A stretch of 64,000 bases of DNA from Sphingomonas sp. Leaf230 (GCF_001421745.1 NZ_LMKW01000001.1:384459-448458), one strand, 5' to 3'; positions 46,851 to 56,027 are shown, counted from the stretch's first letter. The notes: generated from the sequence alone by a model not told the origin. Numbers and translations are program-made.

Positions 46851-47034
46851 CGTTGCTTGCTCAGGATCGGGCGGCGGCTGGAACGGGTCGGCAAAACGCT
46901 TGGCGGGCTATCGACAGACCGCAGTCCGTATGGCTGGGCGAACTTGATCAATGTGCTTGTATGACAGTCATCGAAGTGACACACTGTTGTCACAAAAATG
47001 AAACCTTCCGATACGCGAAGGTCAGTGGAGATGG

Positions 47035-47397
47035 ATGATGCGCAAGACCGTCCTGTTCGTTCTAGCAACCTTGGGTGCAGCCACGCCGGCGTTGGCGGAC
47101 CAGTCCGCGTCGACGGATCGCACTGGCTATGTCGCGATCGCGGCCGGCGACCTGTCGACGGCAGAACAGCGCATCGTCGCCGAGCGGAAGATCTTCCCGC
47201 AGCGTCCCGAACTCATGCTGAATCTGGCGTCGGTCTATCATCGCACCGGCCGCGAGTCGGAGGCACGCGCGCTGTATGCAGCGGTGCTCGACCGTCCCGC
47301 GGTCGCGATGGACCTGCCATCGGGCGCAGTGGCGTCCTCGCACGATCTGGCCAGCCGCGCATTGGCGCGCCATTCGCAGCAGATTGCGACTCGCTAA
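47035..47397 (+). CDS. Small secreted TPR-like protein
   Basis: A protein of 120 residues beginning MMRKTVLFVLATLGAATPALADQ, a signal peptide with an ALA-D cleavage site. The start ATG 47035 (or 47038) has GGAG upstream. The mature 95 residues contain one to two TPR-like helices (YVAIAAGDLSTAEQRIVAERK and LNLASVYHRTGRESEARALYAAVL). The function is unknown. It is bounded by a terminator upstream and repeat D2 downstream. Confidence 0.75.
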   Translation: MMRKTVLFVLATLGAATPALADQSASTDRTGYVAIAAGDLSTAEQRIVAERKIFPQRPELMLNLASVYHRTGRESEARALYAAVLDRPAVAMDLPSGAVASSHDLASRALARHSQQIATR

Positions 47398-47435
47398 CGA
47401 CTGACGCGCGCCGTCCGAGGAGGTCGCGTACTCCC

Positions 47436-47492
47436 TTGTTCTCCCGCGAAGGCGGGAGCCCAGACTGGGTCCCCGCGTCCGCGGGGAAACAA
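47436..47492. repeat. Palindromic element D2
   Basis: TTGTTCTCCCGCGAAGGCGG faces CCGCGTCCGCGGGGAAACAA across CCCAGACTGGG. It is a less perfect copy of the D family. Confidence 0.85.
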
Positions 47493-47695
47493 GCTGAGTA
47501 GGCGGTTGATCGTATCTGCACAGCTGCGAACAGCTATCAGCTGTAAGGAACCTCATCGTTCGATCGGATCGCCATGACGGCGGTTCGAAGGTACTGCGAT
47601 TAGGCGGCAATCCGACAACGTTTCGTGCACTATTCGCTTGCGACCTCGCGGTCGTTAGCAGCCGGAAACCCCGTCAACCACGACAGGCATCTCAC

Positions 47696-47799
47696 GACCC
47701 CGGAGAAGGCCGGGGCCCAGTTGGAAGCCGCCCCCAACTGAGCGGTGAGCGTCATCACCGAGACCTCACCACCTGGACCCCGGCCTTCGCCGGGGAGGT
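47696..47799. repeat. Palindromic element C3
   Basis: ACCCCGGAGAAGGCCGGGGC with CCCAGTTGG, and on the other side CCACCTGGACCCCGGCCTTC. It is the most diverged member of the C family here. Confidence 0.8.
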
Positions 47800-47957
47800 T
47801 GGCTAGAAGGGGATGCCCTTTACTCACTGCCTACAAGTGGCTGCCAAGTTGCGGGGAGCATCGCGGAATCGCGCAGTTCGGCGACATGGAGCAGTTAGAT
47901 CAGCTTTAACGCTGAGCAACCGTCTGCCGTGGTCTCGCTCGAGCCCCGAGCCCAACC

Positions 47958-48512
47958 CTACAGTCGCGGCAGAGTCACCCCACGCTGCCCCATATATTTC
48001 CCCGCCCGGTCCGCATAACTCACTTCGCACGGCTCGTTCCCCTTCAGGAACAGGAACTGGCACGCACCCTCGTTCGCATAGATCTTGGCCGGCAGCGGCG
48101 TGGTGTTGGAGAATTCCAGCGTCACATGCCCCTCCCATTCCGGCTCCAGCGGTGTCACGTTGACGATGATCCCGCAGCGCGCATAGGTCGACTTGCCGAG
48201 GCAGATCACCAGCACGTCGCGCGGTACGCGAAAATATTCGACCGTGCGGGCCAGCGCGAAGCTGTTCGGCGGGATGATGCAGACGTCGGTCTTGCGGTCG
48301 ACGAAGCTGTTCGCGGCAAAGTCCTTCGGGTCGACGATCGCGCTGTCGACGTTGGTGAAGATCTTGAACTCGTCGGCAACGCGCGCGTCGTAGCCATAGG
48401 ACGACAGCCCATACGAGATGCAGCCGTCGCGGCGCTGCGCTTCGTGGAACGGTTCGATCATCGCATCGCCCAGCGCGCGCTCGCGGATCCAGCGGTCGGA
48501 CATCACGGACAT
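47958..48512 (-). CDS. dcd: dCTP deaminase
   Basis: A protein of 184 residues, the family length, from ATG 48512 (GGGAG upstream). The trimeric dUTPase-like fold is shown by [37 protein letters not shown] with the catalytic context, and [10 protein letters not shown] at the end. It deaminates dCTP to dUTP for thymidylate synthesis. Confidence 0.96.
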   Translation of the reverse strand: MSVMSDRWIRERALGDAMIEPFHEAQRRDGCISYGLSSYGYDARVADEFKIFTNVDSAIVDPKDFAANSFVDRKTDVCIIPPNSFALARTVEYFRVPRDVLVICLGKSTYARCGIIVNVTPLEPEWEGHVTLEFSNTTPLPAKIYANEGACQFLFLKGNEPCEVSYADRAGKYMGQRGVTLPRL

Positions 48513-48735
48513 GGCAACTCCCTTTTCGCGAGCGGCTTTCGCCCGGATGCGGGCCGACGGCAAGAGGGACGCGCCGAATCACGTGTAGCCCCGACCACGA
48601 CTCCTTCAGGAAGCGTCTGCCTACGCGCGTAGGCTATTGATGCGGTCGAGCGGTGGCGTCACAATGCAGCGTCACGATCGCCGCGGTCGAGACTGCGCCA
48701 TCGGTGCTGGCCCGACGGCTAAAAGGGAAGCTGGC

Positions 48736-49425
48736 TTGAAGTTCATCGAGACCCCGTCACCCAATTTCGACGATCGTTCGCTGCCCATCACGATGATCGT
48801 GCTGCACTATACCGGGATGCAGGACGGCGCGTCGGCGATCGCTCGGCTGCGCGACCCCGAGGCGAAGGTGTCCTCGCATTATCTGGTCGAGGAAGACGGC
48901 ACCGTCCTGCGGATGGTCGCGGAGGACAAGCGCGCTTGGCACGCGGGCAAATCGCATTGGCGCGACGTCGACGACGTCAACTCGGCCAGCATCGGCATCG
49001 AGATCGTCAATCCCGGCCACGAGTTCGGCTATCGCCCGTTTCCGCCGGAGCAGATCGCATCGGTCGTGCAGCTGGTCGCCGAGATCAAGGATCGCCACGA
49101 GATCACGCGCGGCAACATCGTCGGCCATTCGGACATCGCCCCTGTGCGCAAGCGCGATCCGGGCGAGCTGTTTCCGTGGCACGAACTGGCGCGGCGGCGA
49201 CTGGCGCTGCCGCGGCCTACCAAGAATTTGATGGACCCGGGCTGGACCGAAGGCGGCTTCTGCCTCGCGCTCGAGCGCTTCGGCTACGACGTCGAGAACC
49301 GGATGGCAGCGACGATGGCCTTCCAGCGGCGATTTCGACCGGAACTGGTCGATGGCGAGGTCGATGCGGAGTGCCGGTGCATTCTTCTTGCGTTGCTGCT
49401 GCCGAAGCCAATGGGCGACGACTGA
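48736..49425 (+). CDS. N-acetylmuramoyl-L-alanine amidase
   Basis: A protein of 229 residues. A TTG start at 48736 with GGGAAG at proper spacing is preferred over in-frame ATGs further upstream that lack one. The Amidase_2 zinc ligands are visible: His in IVLHYTG, His in VGHSDIAP and Asp in KRDPGELFPW. The last 60 residues resemble a peptidoglycan-binding domain (FCLALERFGY ... AFQRRFRP). No signal peptide is evident, so it may recycle muropeptides in the cytoplasm like AmpD, or be exported in another way. Confidence 0.9.
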   Translation: MKFIETPSPNFDDRSLPITMIVLHYTGMQDGASAIARLRDPEAKVSSHYLVEEDGTVLRMVAEDKRAWHAGKSHWRDVDDVNSASIGIEIVNPGHEFGYRPFPPEQIASVVQLVAEIKDRHEITRGNIVGHSDIAPVRKRDPGELFPWHELARRRLALPRPTKNLMDPGWTEGGFCLALERFGYDVENRMAATMAFQRRFRPELVDGEVDAECRCILLALLLPKPMGDD

Positions 49426-49440
49426 CGAACGCTACGGTCT

Positions 49441-49547
49441 CCCCTCCCTAGAAGGGAGGGGCAGGGGGTGGGTTGGCCGGCTTTTGTCGTAACCGTTCCA
49501 TGATGCGGAAACCTACCCACCCCCGACCCCTCCCTTCCAGGGAGGGG
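49441..49547. repeat. Palindromic element A2
   Basis: 107 bp, the same length and arms (CCCCTCCCTAGAAGGG ... CCCTTCCAGGGAGGGG) as the element inside the glycosyltransferase at 4572, here between the amidase gene and RNase P RNA. Confidence 0.92.
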
Positions 49548-49620
49548 AGAGCGTTTCGCCTGTAAGAGTGCTCCTACTAAAAACGGTGGTGCATCGCCCA
49601 TACCCGCGCTAGGGCTCGCG

Positions 49621-50007
49621 TCGCCAGAGGGTCGGGCGGCCGCGGGTGTCTTTGGACACGCGAGGAAAGTCCGGGCTCCGCGAAACGACGGTGCCGGGTA
49701 ACGCCCGGCGAGGGTGACCTCAGGGAAAGTGCCACAGAGAGCAGACGGCCAACCCTCGGCGCAAGCTGGGGCGGTCAGAGTGAAAGGGTGCGGTAAGAGC
49801 GCACCGCGCGCCTGGTAACAGGGGCGGCACGGCAAACCCCACCGGGAGCAAGATCGAATAGGGGTGGCACATGGGCTTCGTTTCAGCTCGTCACCCGGGT
49901 TGATTGCTTGAGGCGGCGGGCAACCGTCGTCCTAGAGGAATGGTCGCCTAACTTCCGTATCGAAGGATCGGAAATGGACAGAACCCGGCTTACAGACCCT
50001 CTGGCAT
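49621..50007 (+). ncRNA. rnpB: RNase P RNA, bacterial class A
   Basis: The conserved core GAGGAAAGTCCGGGCTCC (about 49670) and CACAGAGAGCAGACGGCC (about 49733) are present, as are AGAGGAATGGTCGCC and the 3' CCCGGCTTACAG. The terminal helix P1 pairs GCCAGAGGGTC (49623-49633) with GACCCTCTGGC (49995-50005). Exact ends are uncertain by a few bases. It is the catalytic RNA of tRNA 5'-end maturation. Confidence 0.95.
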
Positions 50008-50068
50008 CCTTCCCCGAACCATTGCAGACTGCGCTGAAATAACGCTGGGCTGCGACGTGGGGAATGTG

Positions 50069-52090
50069 ATGCGTATCAAGACGATCGCGCTGTTGGGTGC
50101 AGGCGTGTTGGCGATGGCGGGTGGGCTCGTCCCCGTTGGCGCGCAGACGCCGCCGTCGACGACGACAATTCAACAGGACTTCGACGCAGCGACGGCGCTG
50201 GATGCGAAACCCGATCGCGCGGCGTCGCTGGCGGCCTGGGAGAAACTGGAAGCGCGAACCAAGCCCGGGTCACGCAGCCGCGGCATCGTGCTCGTCCGCA
50301 AGGCGCCGACTCTGTTCGCGCTGAACCGCGCCGACGAATCGGTTAAGGCTGCACGGGCCGGGCTCGCCTTGCTGCCGGCCGACGATGCCAGTCTTGCAGA
50401 AGACCGGACACGCGCTTTCCTCATCCTCGGCCAGGTCGCGACCGATACGCTCGATTACGCGGGCGCCGTGACCGCGCTCCAGCAGGCGGAGGCGAGCGCG
50501 ATCAGTACCGCCGACAAGCTGGGCGCGATGCTGTCGCTGGTGACTGCGCAGATCTTCATCGATCCCACCGCCGCGGCGGCGACGTTGGCACGCAGCGACG
50601 CATTGGTCGGCACGGTGAAACTCGAGAAGAGCGTCGCCGCGCGGTTCGCACGCGAGCGGACCCTCCTGAAGCTCAACACCGGGGACATTGCCGGCGCCCG
50701 CGCCAGCGCGTTGCAGGCGATCCGGCTTCTCGGCGGCCTCGAAACCGACAAGGTCGATATCATGGACGCATCGGCGCGCTCCGATGCTGCGATCGCATAC
50801 CTGCTGAGCGGCAATGCGGACGAGGCGCGGCGGTACATGGCCTATACTGGTGCCGGACGCATGGTGAAGGGATCGTTCGACCCTGCCGCGGAGATGCGCT
50901 CGCCCGATTGTGGCGGCGATGCCGGTCTCAAGCCGCAGGACGTTGCGGTGGTCGAATTCAACATCGCGTCCGACGGTACGATCGACCAGGCGGCGCCGAT
51001 CTATGCCGCGGGCGGCGGCCAGGTCGCGCTGGAGTTCGCGCGGGCGGTCAAGGGTTGGTCATGGCCTGCCGAAAAGGTGCAGGCGATCCCGGCCTTCTAT
51101 CGTTATCACGTGCGGGTCGAGATGCGCTGTTCGACCGCGTTCGAGCGGCCATCGATCGACGACGGACTGGACGACGTCCTGGAACAGTGGCTGTCCAGCA
51201 AGGGCGTCACGGTCGCCCCTGCACCGACCGGCTCGCAGGCGGCCGCGCTCGCCGGACAGCGCGCCGAACTCGCATCGGCGACCGCTCAATCGCCTAATGG
51301 TTTGCGTACGCTCGCCGCGATCTATCGCCTGACGAACAATCCTACGGTAGCGCGCGAAGAGCGTGCGGCCTTGGCTGCGCGGGCGCTGGCGATCGCGGTC
51401 GCCAACGATGCGCCGCCTAGTGCGCGGCTGACGTTCGACCTGCCGGGACGCGTCGATGCGGTGACCGACATCTGGCGGCCGGGGGTATTCGAGCGGACGC
51501 TGACGCCGATGGTATCGGAACCCGTCTACGCGAACGACCCCCAGGCGCGGGCGGCGATCCGGTTGATGATGGTCGACGGCGCCGTCGCACGGACGCGAAA
51601 ATCCGAGAAGAACGACACGGCGATCGTCACGCTTCGGCAAGTGGCGGACGACAAAGCCTTGAAGCCGAACGATCCGCTGCGCGTCGGCGCGCTGATCCGC
51701 ATCGCATCGATTGAGGAGCGCAACGGCGAGATCGACGCAGCGCGGGCGACATTCGCGTCGAGTGGCCTAACCGCGAACCAGTGCGCGATCATGGATGCAC
51801 CACCGAAGATGGTATCCCAGCCGGGATCGGAAGCGTTCCCGATGGAAGCAATGCGTTGGGGTTTCGAAGGGTGGACCCAGGTTCAGTTCGACATCGGCGC
51901 GGACGGCAACGTCATCAACCAGCGTGCGCTGCTGAGCTATCCGCCGTTCATCTTCTCGGAGGCGGGCACCAAGTTCTTCACCAAGGCCAAATACGCCAAG
52001 ACGTATCGTCCCGACGGCGGGCTCGGTTGCGGCGCCACGACGACCCGTATCAAGTTCATGCTGCCAGACTCCGCGCGGCGCGGCTCGTAA
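50069..52090 (+). CDS. Large secreted protein with TPR-like and two TonB_C-like regions
   Basis: A protein of 673 residues from ATG 50069 (GGGGAA upstream). A signal peptide (MRIKTIALLGAGVLAMAGG ... GAQT) is followed by helical repeats (about 35-250), then a beta segment like a TonB C-terminal domain (VVEFNIASDGTIDQAAPIYA, about 285-350). More helical repeats follow, and then a second such segment near the end (VQFDIGADGNVINQRALLSYPP). Similar proteins in sphingomonads are uncharacterised; energy transduction without a membrane anchor is not obvious. Cysteines are few (four or five). Confidence 0.8.
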   Translation: MRIKTIALLGAGVLAMAGGLVPVGAQTPPSTTTIQQDFDAATALDAKPDRAASLAAWEKLEARTKPGSRSRGIVLVRKAPTLFALNRADESVKAARAGLALLPADDASLAEDRTRAFLILGQVATDTLDYAGAVTALQQAEASAISTADKLGAMLSLVTAQIFIDPTAAAATLARSDALVGTVKLEKSVAARFARERTLLKLNTGDIAGARASALQAIRLLGGLETDKVDIMDASARSDAAIAYLLSGNADEARRYMAYTGAGRMVKGSFDPAAEMRSPDCGGDAGLKPQDVAVVEFNIASDGTIDQAAPIYAAGGGQVALEFARAVKGWSWPAEKVQAIPAFYRYHVRVEMRCSTAFERPSIDDGLDDVLEQWLSSKGVTVAPAPTGSQAAALAGQRAELASATAQSPNGLRTLAAIYRLTNNPTVAREERAALAARALAIAVANDAPPSARLTFDLPGRVDAVTDIWRPGVFERTLTPMVSEPVYANDPQARAAIRLMMVDGAVARTRKSEKNDTAIVTLRQVADDKALKPNDPLRVGALIRIASIEERNGEIDAARATFASSGLTANQCAIMDAPPKMVSQPGSEAFPMEAMRWGFEGWTQVQFDIGADGNVINQRALLSYPPFIFSEAGTKFFTKAKYAKTYRPDGGLGCGATTTRIKFMLPDSARRGS

Positions 52091-52101
52091 GCGAAAGATA
52101 G

Positions 52102-52130
52102 CCCCTTCCCACGGCTAAGGTGGGAAGGGG
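52102..52130. terminator. Hairpin between convergent genes
   Basis: A perfect 10-bp stem, CCCCTTCCCA/TGGGAAGGGG, with a 9-base loop in the 47-bp gap between the secreted protein gene and carbonic anhydrase. It probably terminates both. Confidence 0.7.
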
Positions 52131-52137
52131 GAACGCC

Positions 52138-52776
52138 TTACACCAGCACCTTGTCCGGCCGGCCGACCTCTTCGAGCACGGTCGTCGAATCGATCTCCAT
52201 CATCGGTTTGATCAGCCCGTCGCGGATGTCGTAGACCCACCCGTGGAGCAGCACTTCCTGGCCCCGCGCGAACGCCCCCTGGATCGTCTTGGTGCGCGCG
52301 AGCCGGATGAGCTGGTCGCGGACGTTGACCTCTACCAGGCGGTTGACCTTCTGCTCGCGGTCGGGCTGCGCGTCGATCTCGTCGGCATGGTCGTGCAACA
52401 CGCAGCGCGCGGTGCTCAGCCAGTCGTCGACCGGTCCGGTGGTGCCGCCATCCAGCGTCGCGCGGATCCCGCCGCAAGCATAATGCCCGCAGATGATGAT
52501 GTGCCGCACGCCGAGCACGTCGATCGCATATTGCAGCACCGACATCAGGTTCATGTCGTCGTCATTGACGAGATTGGCGATGTTGCGGTGGATGAACATG
52601 TTGCCGGGCGGCGTCATGGTCATCTGTTCGGGCCCGACGCGGCTGTCCGAACAGCCGATCCACAGGAACTCGGGGTTCTGGCCGACCAGCTGGCGCTGGA
52701 AGAAGTCGGCGCTCTCCTCGATGATCTCGGCCGCCCACGCCTTATTGGCGAGCAGGAGCTGCTTGTACTGCCTCAT
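52138..52776 (-). CDS. can: Beta-carbonic anhydrase
   Basis: A protein of 212 residues. The zinc ligands are in WIGCSDSRVG (Cys, Asp/Arg pair, about 41-50) and IICGHYACGGI (His, Cys, about 95-105). It interconverts CO2 and bicarbonate. Its ATG overlaps the SulP stop (ATGA), so the two are translated together. Confidence 0.96.
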   Translation of the reverse strand: MRQYKQLLLANKAWAAEIIEESADFFQRQLVGQNPEFLWIGCSDSRVGPEQMTMTPPGNMFIHRNIANLVNDDDMNLMSVLQYAIDVLGVRHIIICGHYACGGIRATLDGGTTGPVDDWLSTARCVLHDHADEIDAQPDREQKVNRLVEVNVRDQLIRLARTKTIQGAFARGQEVLLHGWVYDIRDGLIKPMMEIDSTTVLEEVGRPDKVLV

Positions 52777-54353
52777 GCGAAACGGACCTCGGTCTGGGGG
52801 GCGTTGATCAGCTTGACCGTCCGGAGCGCGAGATCGCCGCGGATGAGCACGGTGATGCCGCGATACGCGGCGCCCTTGATGAACGCGTTGATGATGTCGA
52901 CGTTGTCGAGATCGACATAGCTGGTCGACGACAGGTCGATCAGCAGGTTCGCATTGTCGGGCACCTTGGCGAGCGACTTCTGCAACTCGTATTTGTGGAT
53001 GAAGTACAGGTTGCGGCGGGCGCGGACGAGGCAGTCCTCGTCGTCGCAGGCAAAGGTGATCGCCGTGCGGAAGTTGCGCGCGACGACGAACACGAAGCCG
53101 ACCGCGAGGCCGATGACGATGCCTTCGAGCAGGTCGGTGAACAGGATCGCAGCCACCGTGACGACGAACGGAATGAACTGCGTCCAGCCCTGCTTGAAGC
53201 GCTCGGTGTAGAGCTTCGGCTTGGTCAGCTTGTAGCCGGTCGCGATCAGCACCGCGGCGAGTGCCGACAGCGGGATCAGGTTTAGCACCGCGGGGATCAA
53301 CGCGACGCTGACCAGCAGCCAGAAGCCGTGCAGGATCGTCGACAGCTTGCTCTCGGCCTTGGCATCGACGTTCGCCGACGAGCGCACGATCACCGAGGTG
53401 ACGGGCAGGCCGCCGATCAGCCCGGACAGGATGTTGCCGCCGCCCTGCGCCATCAATTCCCAGTTCTTGTCGGTCGAGCGACGGCGCGGATCGATCTCAT
53501 CGACCGCCTTGACGCTCAGCAGCGACTCGAGGCTGGCGACGATCGCGAGCGTGACCGCGCTGCTCCAGACGATGCCCATCGTGATCCCGGAAAAATCGGG
53601 GAAAGTGAACAGCGACGGGAATTGCGACAATGTCTGCGTGATAGGCACCTGCACAAGATGCGTCGCCTGCAACTGCCAATCGGGCTTCACGGCACCGAGC
53701 AACATGTTGCCGAAGATGCCGATCAGCACGACGACCAGCGGGCCGGGAACGAAGCGCAGCGGGCCGTCCTTCGGCTTCGCGCCGTCCCACCAGAACAGGA
53801 AGGCGAGGCTGACCGAGGCGATCAGGATCGCACCCGGCGTCACCGCGGCGCTGAGGCTGTCGAGGATCCGCGAAAAGGTGTTGATGCCGTTCGCGGTGGT
53901 GAATTCGAAGATACCCTCGGCCTCACGGTCGAAGCCGACGGCATGCGGTATTTGCTTGAGGATCAGGATCAGGCCGATCGCGGCGAGCATGCCAGTGATG
54001 ACGGAGGACGGCACGAACTCGCTGAGGATGCCGGCGCGGGTCAGCGAGAAGCAGATCTGGAGCACGCCGGCTAGCACGACCGCCATCAGGAACATCTGGT
54101 AGCTCGGCATGCTCTCGATCGCGGTGAGCACGATCACGGTCAGGCCGGCGGCGGGGCCGCTGACCGACAGCGGCGACTTCGAGAACAGGCCGACCGCGAT
54201 GCCGCCGACGATGCCCGATATGATGCCGGCGAACAGTGGCGCCCCGGAGGCGAGCGCCACGCCGAGACAGAGGGGCAGCGCGACGAGCGCGACGACGATG
54301 GAGGCGGGAAGATCCGCGCGCCATGTGGTAAGCTTTGGAATGAGAGTCGGCAC
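52773..54353 (-). CDS. SulP-family anion transporter with STAS domain
   Basis: A protein of 526 residues from GTG 54353, which has AGGAG five bases upstream; an ATG at 54419 is open but lacks such a site. About 10-12 membrane spans carry the family blocks (ASGAPLFAGIISGIVGGIAVGL, SVSGPAAGLTVIVL, VTSVIVRSSANVDAKAESKLST). A STAS domain follows (LLIDLSSTSYVDLDNVDIINAF). Given the coupled carbonic anhydrase, bicarbonate uptake is the likely role, although the family also carries sulfate. Confidence 0.92.
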   Translation of the reverse strand: MPTLIPKLTTWRADLPASIVVALVALPLCLGVALASGAPLFAGIISGIVGGIAVGLFSKSPLSVSGPAAGLTVIVLTAIESMPSYQMFLMAVVLAGVLQICFSLTRAGILSEFVPSSVITGMLAAIGLILILKQIPHAVGFDREAEGIFEFTTANGINTFSRILDSLSAAVTPGAILIASVSLAFLFWWDGAKPKDGPLRFVPGPLVVVLIGIFGNMLLGAVKPDWQLQATHLVQVPITQTLSQFPSLFTFPDFSGITMGIVWSSAVTLAIVASLESLLSVKAVDEIDPRRRSTDKNWELMAQGGGNILSGLIGGLPVTSVIVRSSANVDAKAESKLSTILHGFWLLVSVALIPAVLNLIPLSALAAVLIATGYKLTKPKLYTERFKQGWTQFIPFVVTVAAILFTDLLEGIVIGLAVGFVFVVARNFRTAITFACDDEDCLVRARRNLYFIHKYELQKSLAKVPDNANLLIDLSSTSYVDLDNVDIINAFIKGAAYRGITVLIRGDLALRTVKLINAPQTEVRFA

Positions 54354-54569
54354 CAGGGCTCCTGTCCTTAAGGTGTCGGCCGGGAATACGTCCGCACCGG
54401 ACGCATCTATCCATGCCACATGACAAATAGTTCATGTTCAGTAATCGATGAACGGTGTCTGACTCAAGGCGGAATGTTGCGGCGCGGAAGATTGTCGGAT
54501 CGGGCAAGTTTACATCGCGATCGCTGCGTGCGGTTGCGTTGTCCGTGGGGACGCCTATCTCGGGCCGCT

Positions 54570-55109
54570 ATGGCGAGAAGCACGACACGATCTTCCGACT
54601 GGGGTTTCCCGCGCTGGCGCGAATATGGCGCGAGCACCGAGGCGGTGACCGTCCGGTTGTGCGATCGGCATGGCTGCAACGAGCCCGGCAACTGCCCGGC
54701 GCCGAAATCGCCCAACAGCCCCGACCGCTGGTATTTCTGCATGAACCACGCCGGCGAATATAATCGCGGCTGGAATTATTTCGAAGGCTTGAGCGCGGAG
54801 GAAGCGGCCGAGCGCGAGGCGGCGGAAACGCGCACCGCCGACGGCTATACCGATCCGAAGCATTATGCCTGGGCTGGCTCGGGCGACGGCAGCCGGTCGC
54901 GCGACGAGATGCGCGCGTTGGAGGTGCTCGACCTCGAGCCCGACGCGACGTTCGAGGACGTCCGCGCGGCGTGGCGGCGGATGGCGAAGGCGAATCATCC
55001 GGACGTGCGCCCGAACGACAAGGATGCTGCGAAGCGGTTCCAGGGCGTGCAGGCGGCGTACGAAGTGCTGAAGGTGGCCGAGGATCAGCGGACCTGGAAA
55101 CCGGCGTGA
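54570..55109 (+). CDS. J-domain (DnaJ-like) protein
   Basis: A protein of 179 residues from ATG 54570. A cysteine-containing N-part (LCDRHGCNEPGNCPAPK, WYFCMNHAGEYNRGWNYFEGL) is followed by a C-terminal J domain (about 115-175) with the HPD motif in ANHPDVRPND. Such proteins recruit DnaK-type chaperones. The four cysteines and His suggest metal or zinc binding, and the next gene is a ferredoxin-like protein that starts in its stop codon (GTGA). Confidence 0.88.
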   Translation: MARSTTRSSDWGFPRWREYGASTEAVTVRLCDRHGCNEPGNCPAPKSPNSPDRWYFCMNHAGEYNRGWNYFEGLSAEEAAEREAAETRTADGYTDPKHYAWAGSGDGSRSRDEMRALEVLDLEPDATFEDVRAAWRRMAKANHPDVRPNDKDAAKRFQGVQAAYEVLKVAEDQRTWKPA

Positions 55110-55453
55110 TCCGGGTCCTCGCCAGTCGCTGGCAAGGTAGCGTTCTGGTTTGCGGCAAGTGTTCGAAGAAGCTCGATGGCGGGTTTGGCGAAAAGGGCCG
55201 GACACCCCTCGCGAAGCTGTTGCGTCAGGCACTCGGCGTCAAGAAGGGCCGCAAGTCGGATCGCGGCGTGGTCGAGGTGAGGTGTCTTGGCGTGTGCCCG
55301 AAGAACGCGGTGGTGATGGTCGATGGCGCCCGGCCGGACCGGTGGATGTTGGTCCCGGCTGGTGCTGATGCCGAAGAGGTCGTCGCTACGCTCAACGAAC
55401 CCGCTAGCGTGCCCTCACCCTCGCCGCCTCCGGCGTCTCTCCCTCTCCCCTAA
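55106..55453 (+). CDS. Thioredoxin-like 2Fe-2S ferredoxin
   Basis: A protein of 115 residues from GTG 55106. Cys pairs VCGKCSKK (near residue 15) and RCLGVCPKNAVV (near 62) fit thioredoxin-fold 2Fe-2S ferredoxins (COG3411-like). The last 14 residues (VPSPSPPPASLPLP) and the stop lie inside palindromic element F, so the original C-terminus probably ended around residue 100. Being joined to a J-domain gene and near sufE, it may take part in Fe-S cluster handling. Confidence 0.8.
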   Translation: MIRVLASRWQGSVLVCGKCSKKLDGGFGEKGRTPLAKLLRQALGVKKGRKSDRGVVEVRCLGVCPKNAVVMVDGARPDRWMLVPAGADAEEVVATLNEPASVPSPSPPPASLPLP

Positions 55454-55505
55454 GGGGAGAGGGAAGGGGCCCGCGGCCACTTGGCCGTGGGAAGGGTGAG
55501 GGCAC
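55409..55505. repeat. Palindromic element F overlapping a gene end
   Basis: 97 bp, bounded by GTGCCCTCACCCT and AGGGTGAGGGCAC, with inner CTCTCCCCTAAGGGGAGAG. The TAA at its inner palindrome is the stop of the ferredoxin gene. Confidence 0.88.
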
Positions 55506-55508
55506 GAT

Positions 55509-55913
55509 TTAGGCGTACCGCTCCGCCGTCTCCCGGATCAGCGCAATCATGTTCGGAATCCCCTGCGTCCGGTTCGAACTCAGCTGCTTGCTAAGATCGA
55601 ACGGCGCCAGTTCCGCCTTGATATCCGTCGTGACGATTGCGCCAGGCGCCTGATCCTGCACCGTCAGCAACACCAACGCGATAATCCCCTTCGTGATTGC
55701 TGCGTTAGAGTCTGCAAGAAAGTGGAGCCGGCCATCATCGGTCGTAGTCGGATACACCCAAACCGAAGCCGAGCACCCCCGCACCAACGTCGCGTCGGTC
55801 TTCAGCGCCTCCGGCATCGGTTCAAGCTCTTTGCCAAGGTCGATCAGCAGGCGATAGCGGTCGTCAGGTTCAAGGAAGTCATATTCCTCGCGAATGTCGG
55901 TGAGAGTGGCCAT
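55509..55913 (-). CDS. sufE: SufE-family Fe-S assembly protein
   Basis: A protein of 134 residues from ATG 55913 (MATLTDIREEYDFLEP); an upstream frame only reads through repeat D3. The sulfur-accepting cysteine is in VRGCSASVWVYP near residue 50. It takes sulfur from SufS in Fe-S cluster assembly. No suf operon is adjacent; its nearest neighbours are the convergent ferredoxin gene and the psp operon. Confidence 0.93.
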   Translation of the reverse strand: MATLTDIREEYDFLEPDDRYRLLIDLGKELEPMPEALKTDATLVRGCSASVWVYPTTTDDGRLHFLADSNAAITKGIIALVLLTVQDQAPGAIVTTDIKAELAPFDLSKQLSSNRTQGIPNMIALIRETAERYA

Positions 55914-55953
55914 TCCTGTCGGGTAGCGGTTCGAAGGTAACGCTTCAACATCA

Positions 55954-56008
55954 TGTTCCCCCGCGAAGGCGGGGGCCCAGTCTGGACCCCCGCCTTCGCG
56001 GGGGAACA
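55954..56008. repeat. Palindromic element D3
   Basis: A near-perfect 55-bp palindrome (TGTTCCCCCGCGAAGGCGGG ... CCCGCCTTCGCGGGGGAACA) between the last gene of the psp operon and sufE. It may act as a terminator for the operon. Confidence 0.88.
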
Positions 56009-56027
56009 AGTCTCCCGGTCGGTGGCC

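Larger units (their letters stand above)
47398..47957. other. Gene-free stretch holding repeats D2 and C3
   Basis: 560 bases between the TPR-like gene and dcd (convergent). Apart from the two palindromic repeats I see no gene, tRNA or promoter motif. Confidence 0.65.
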
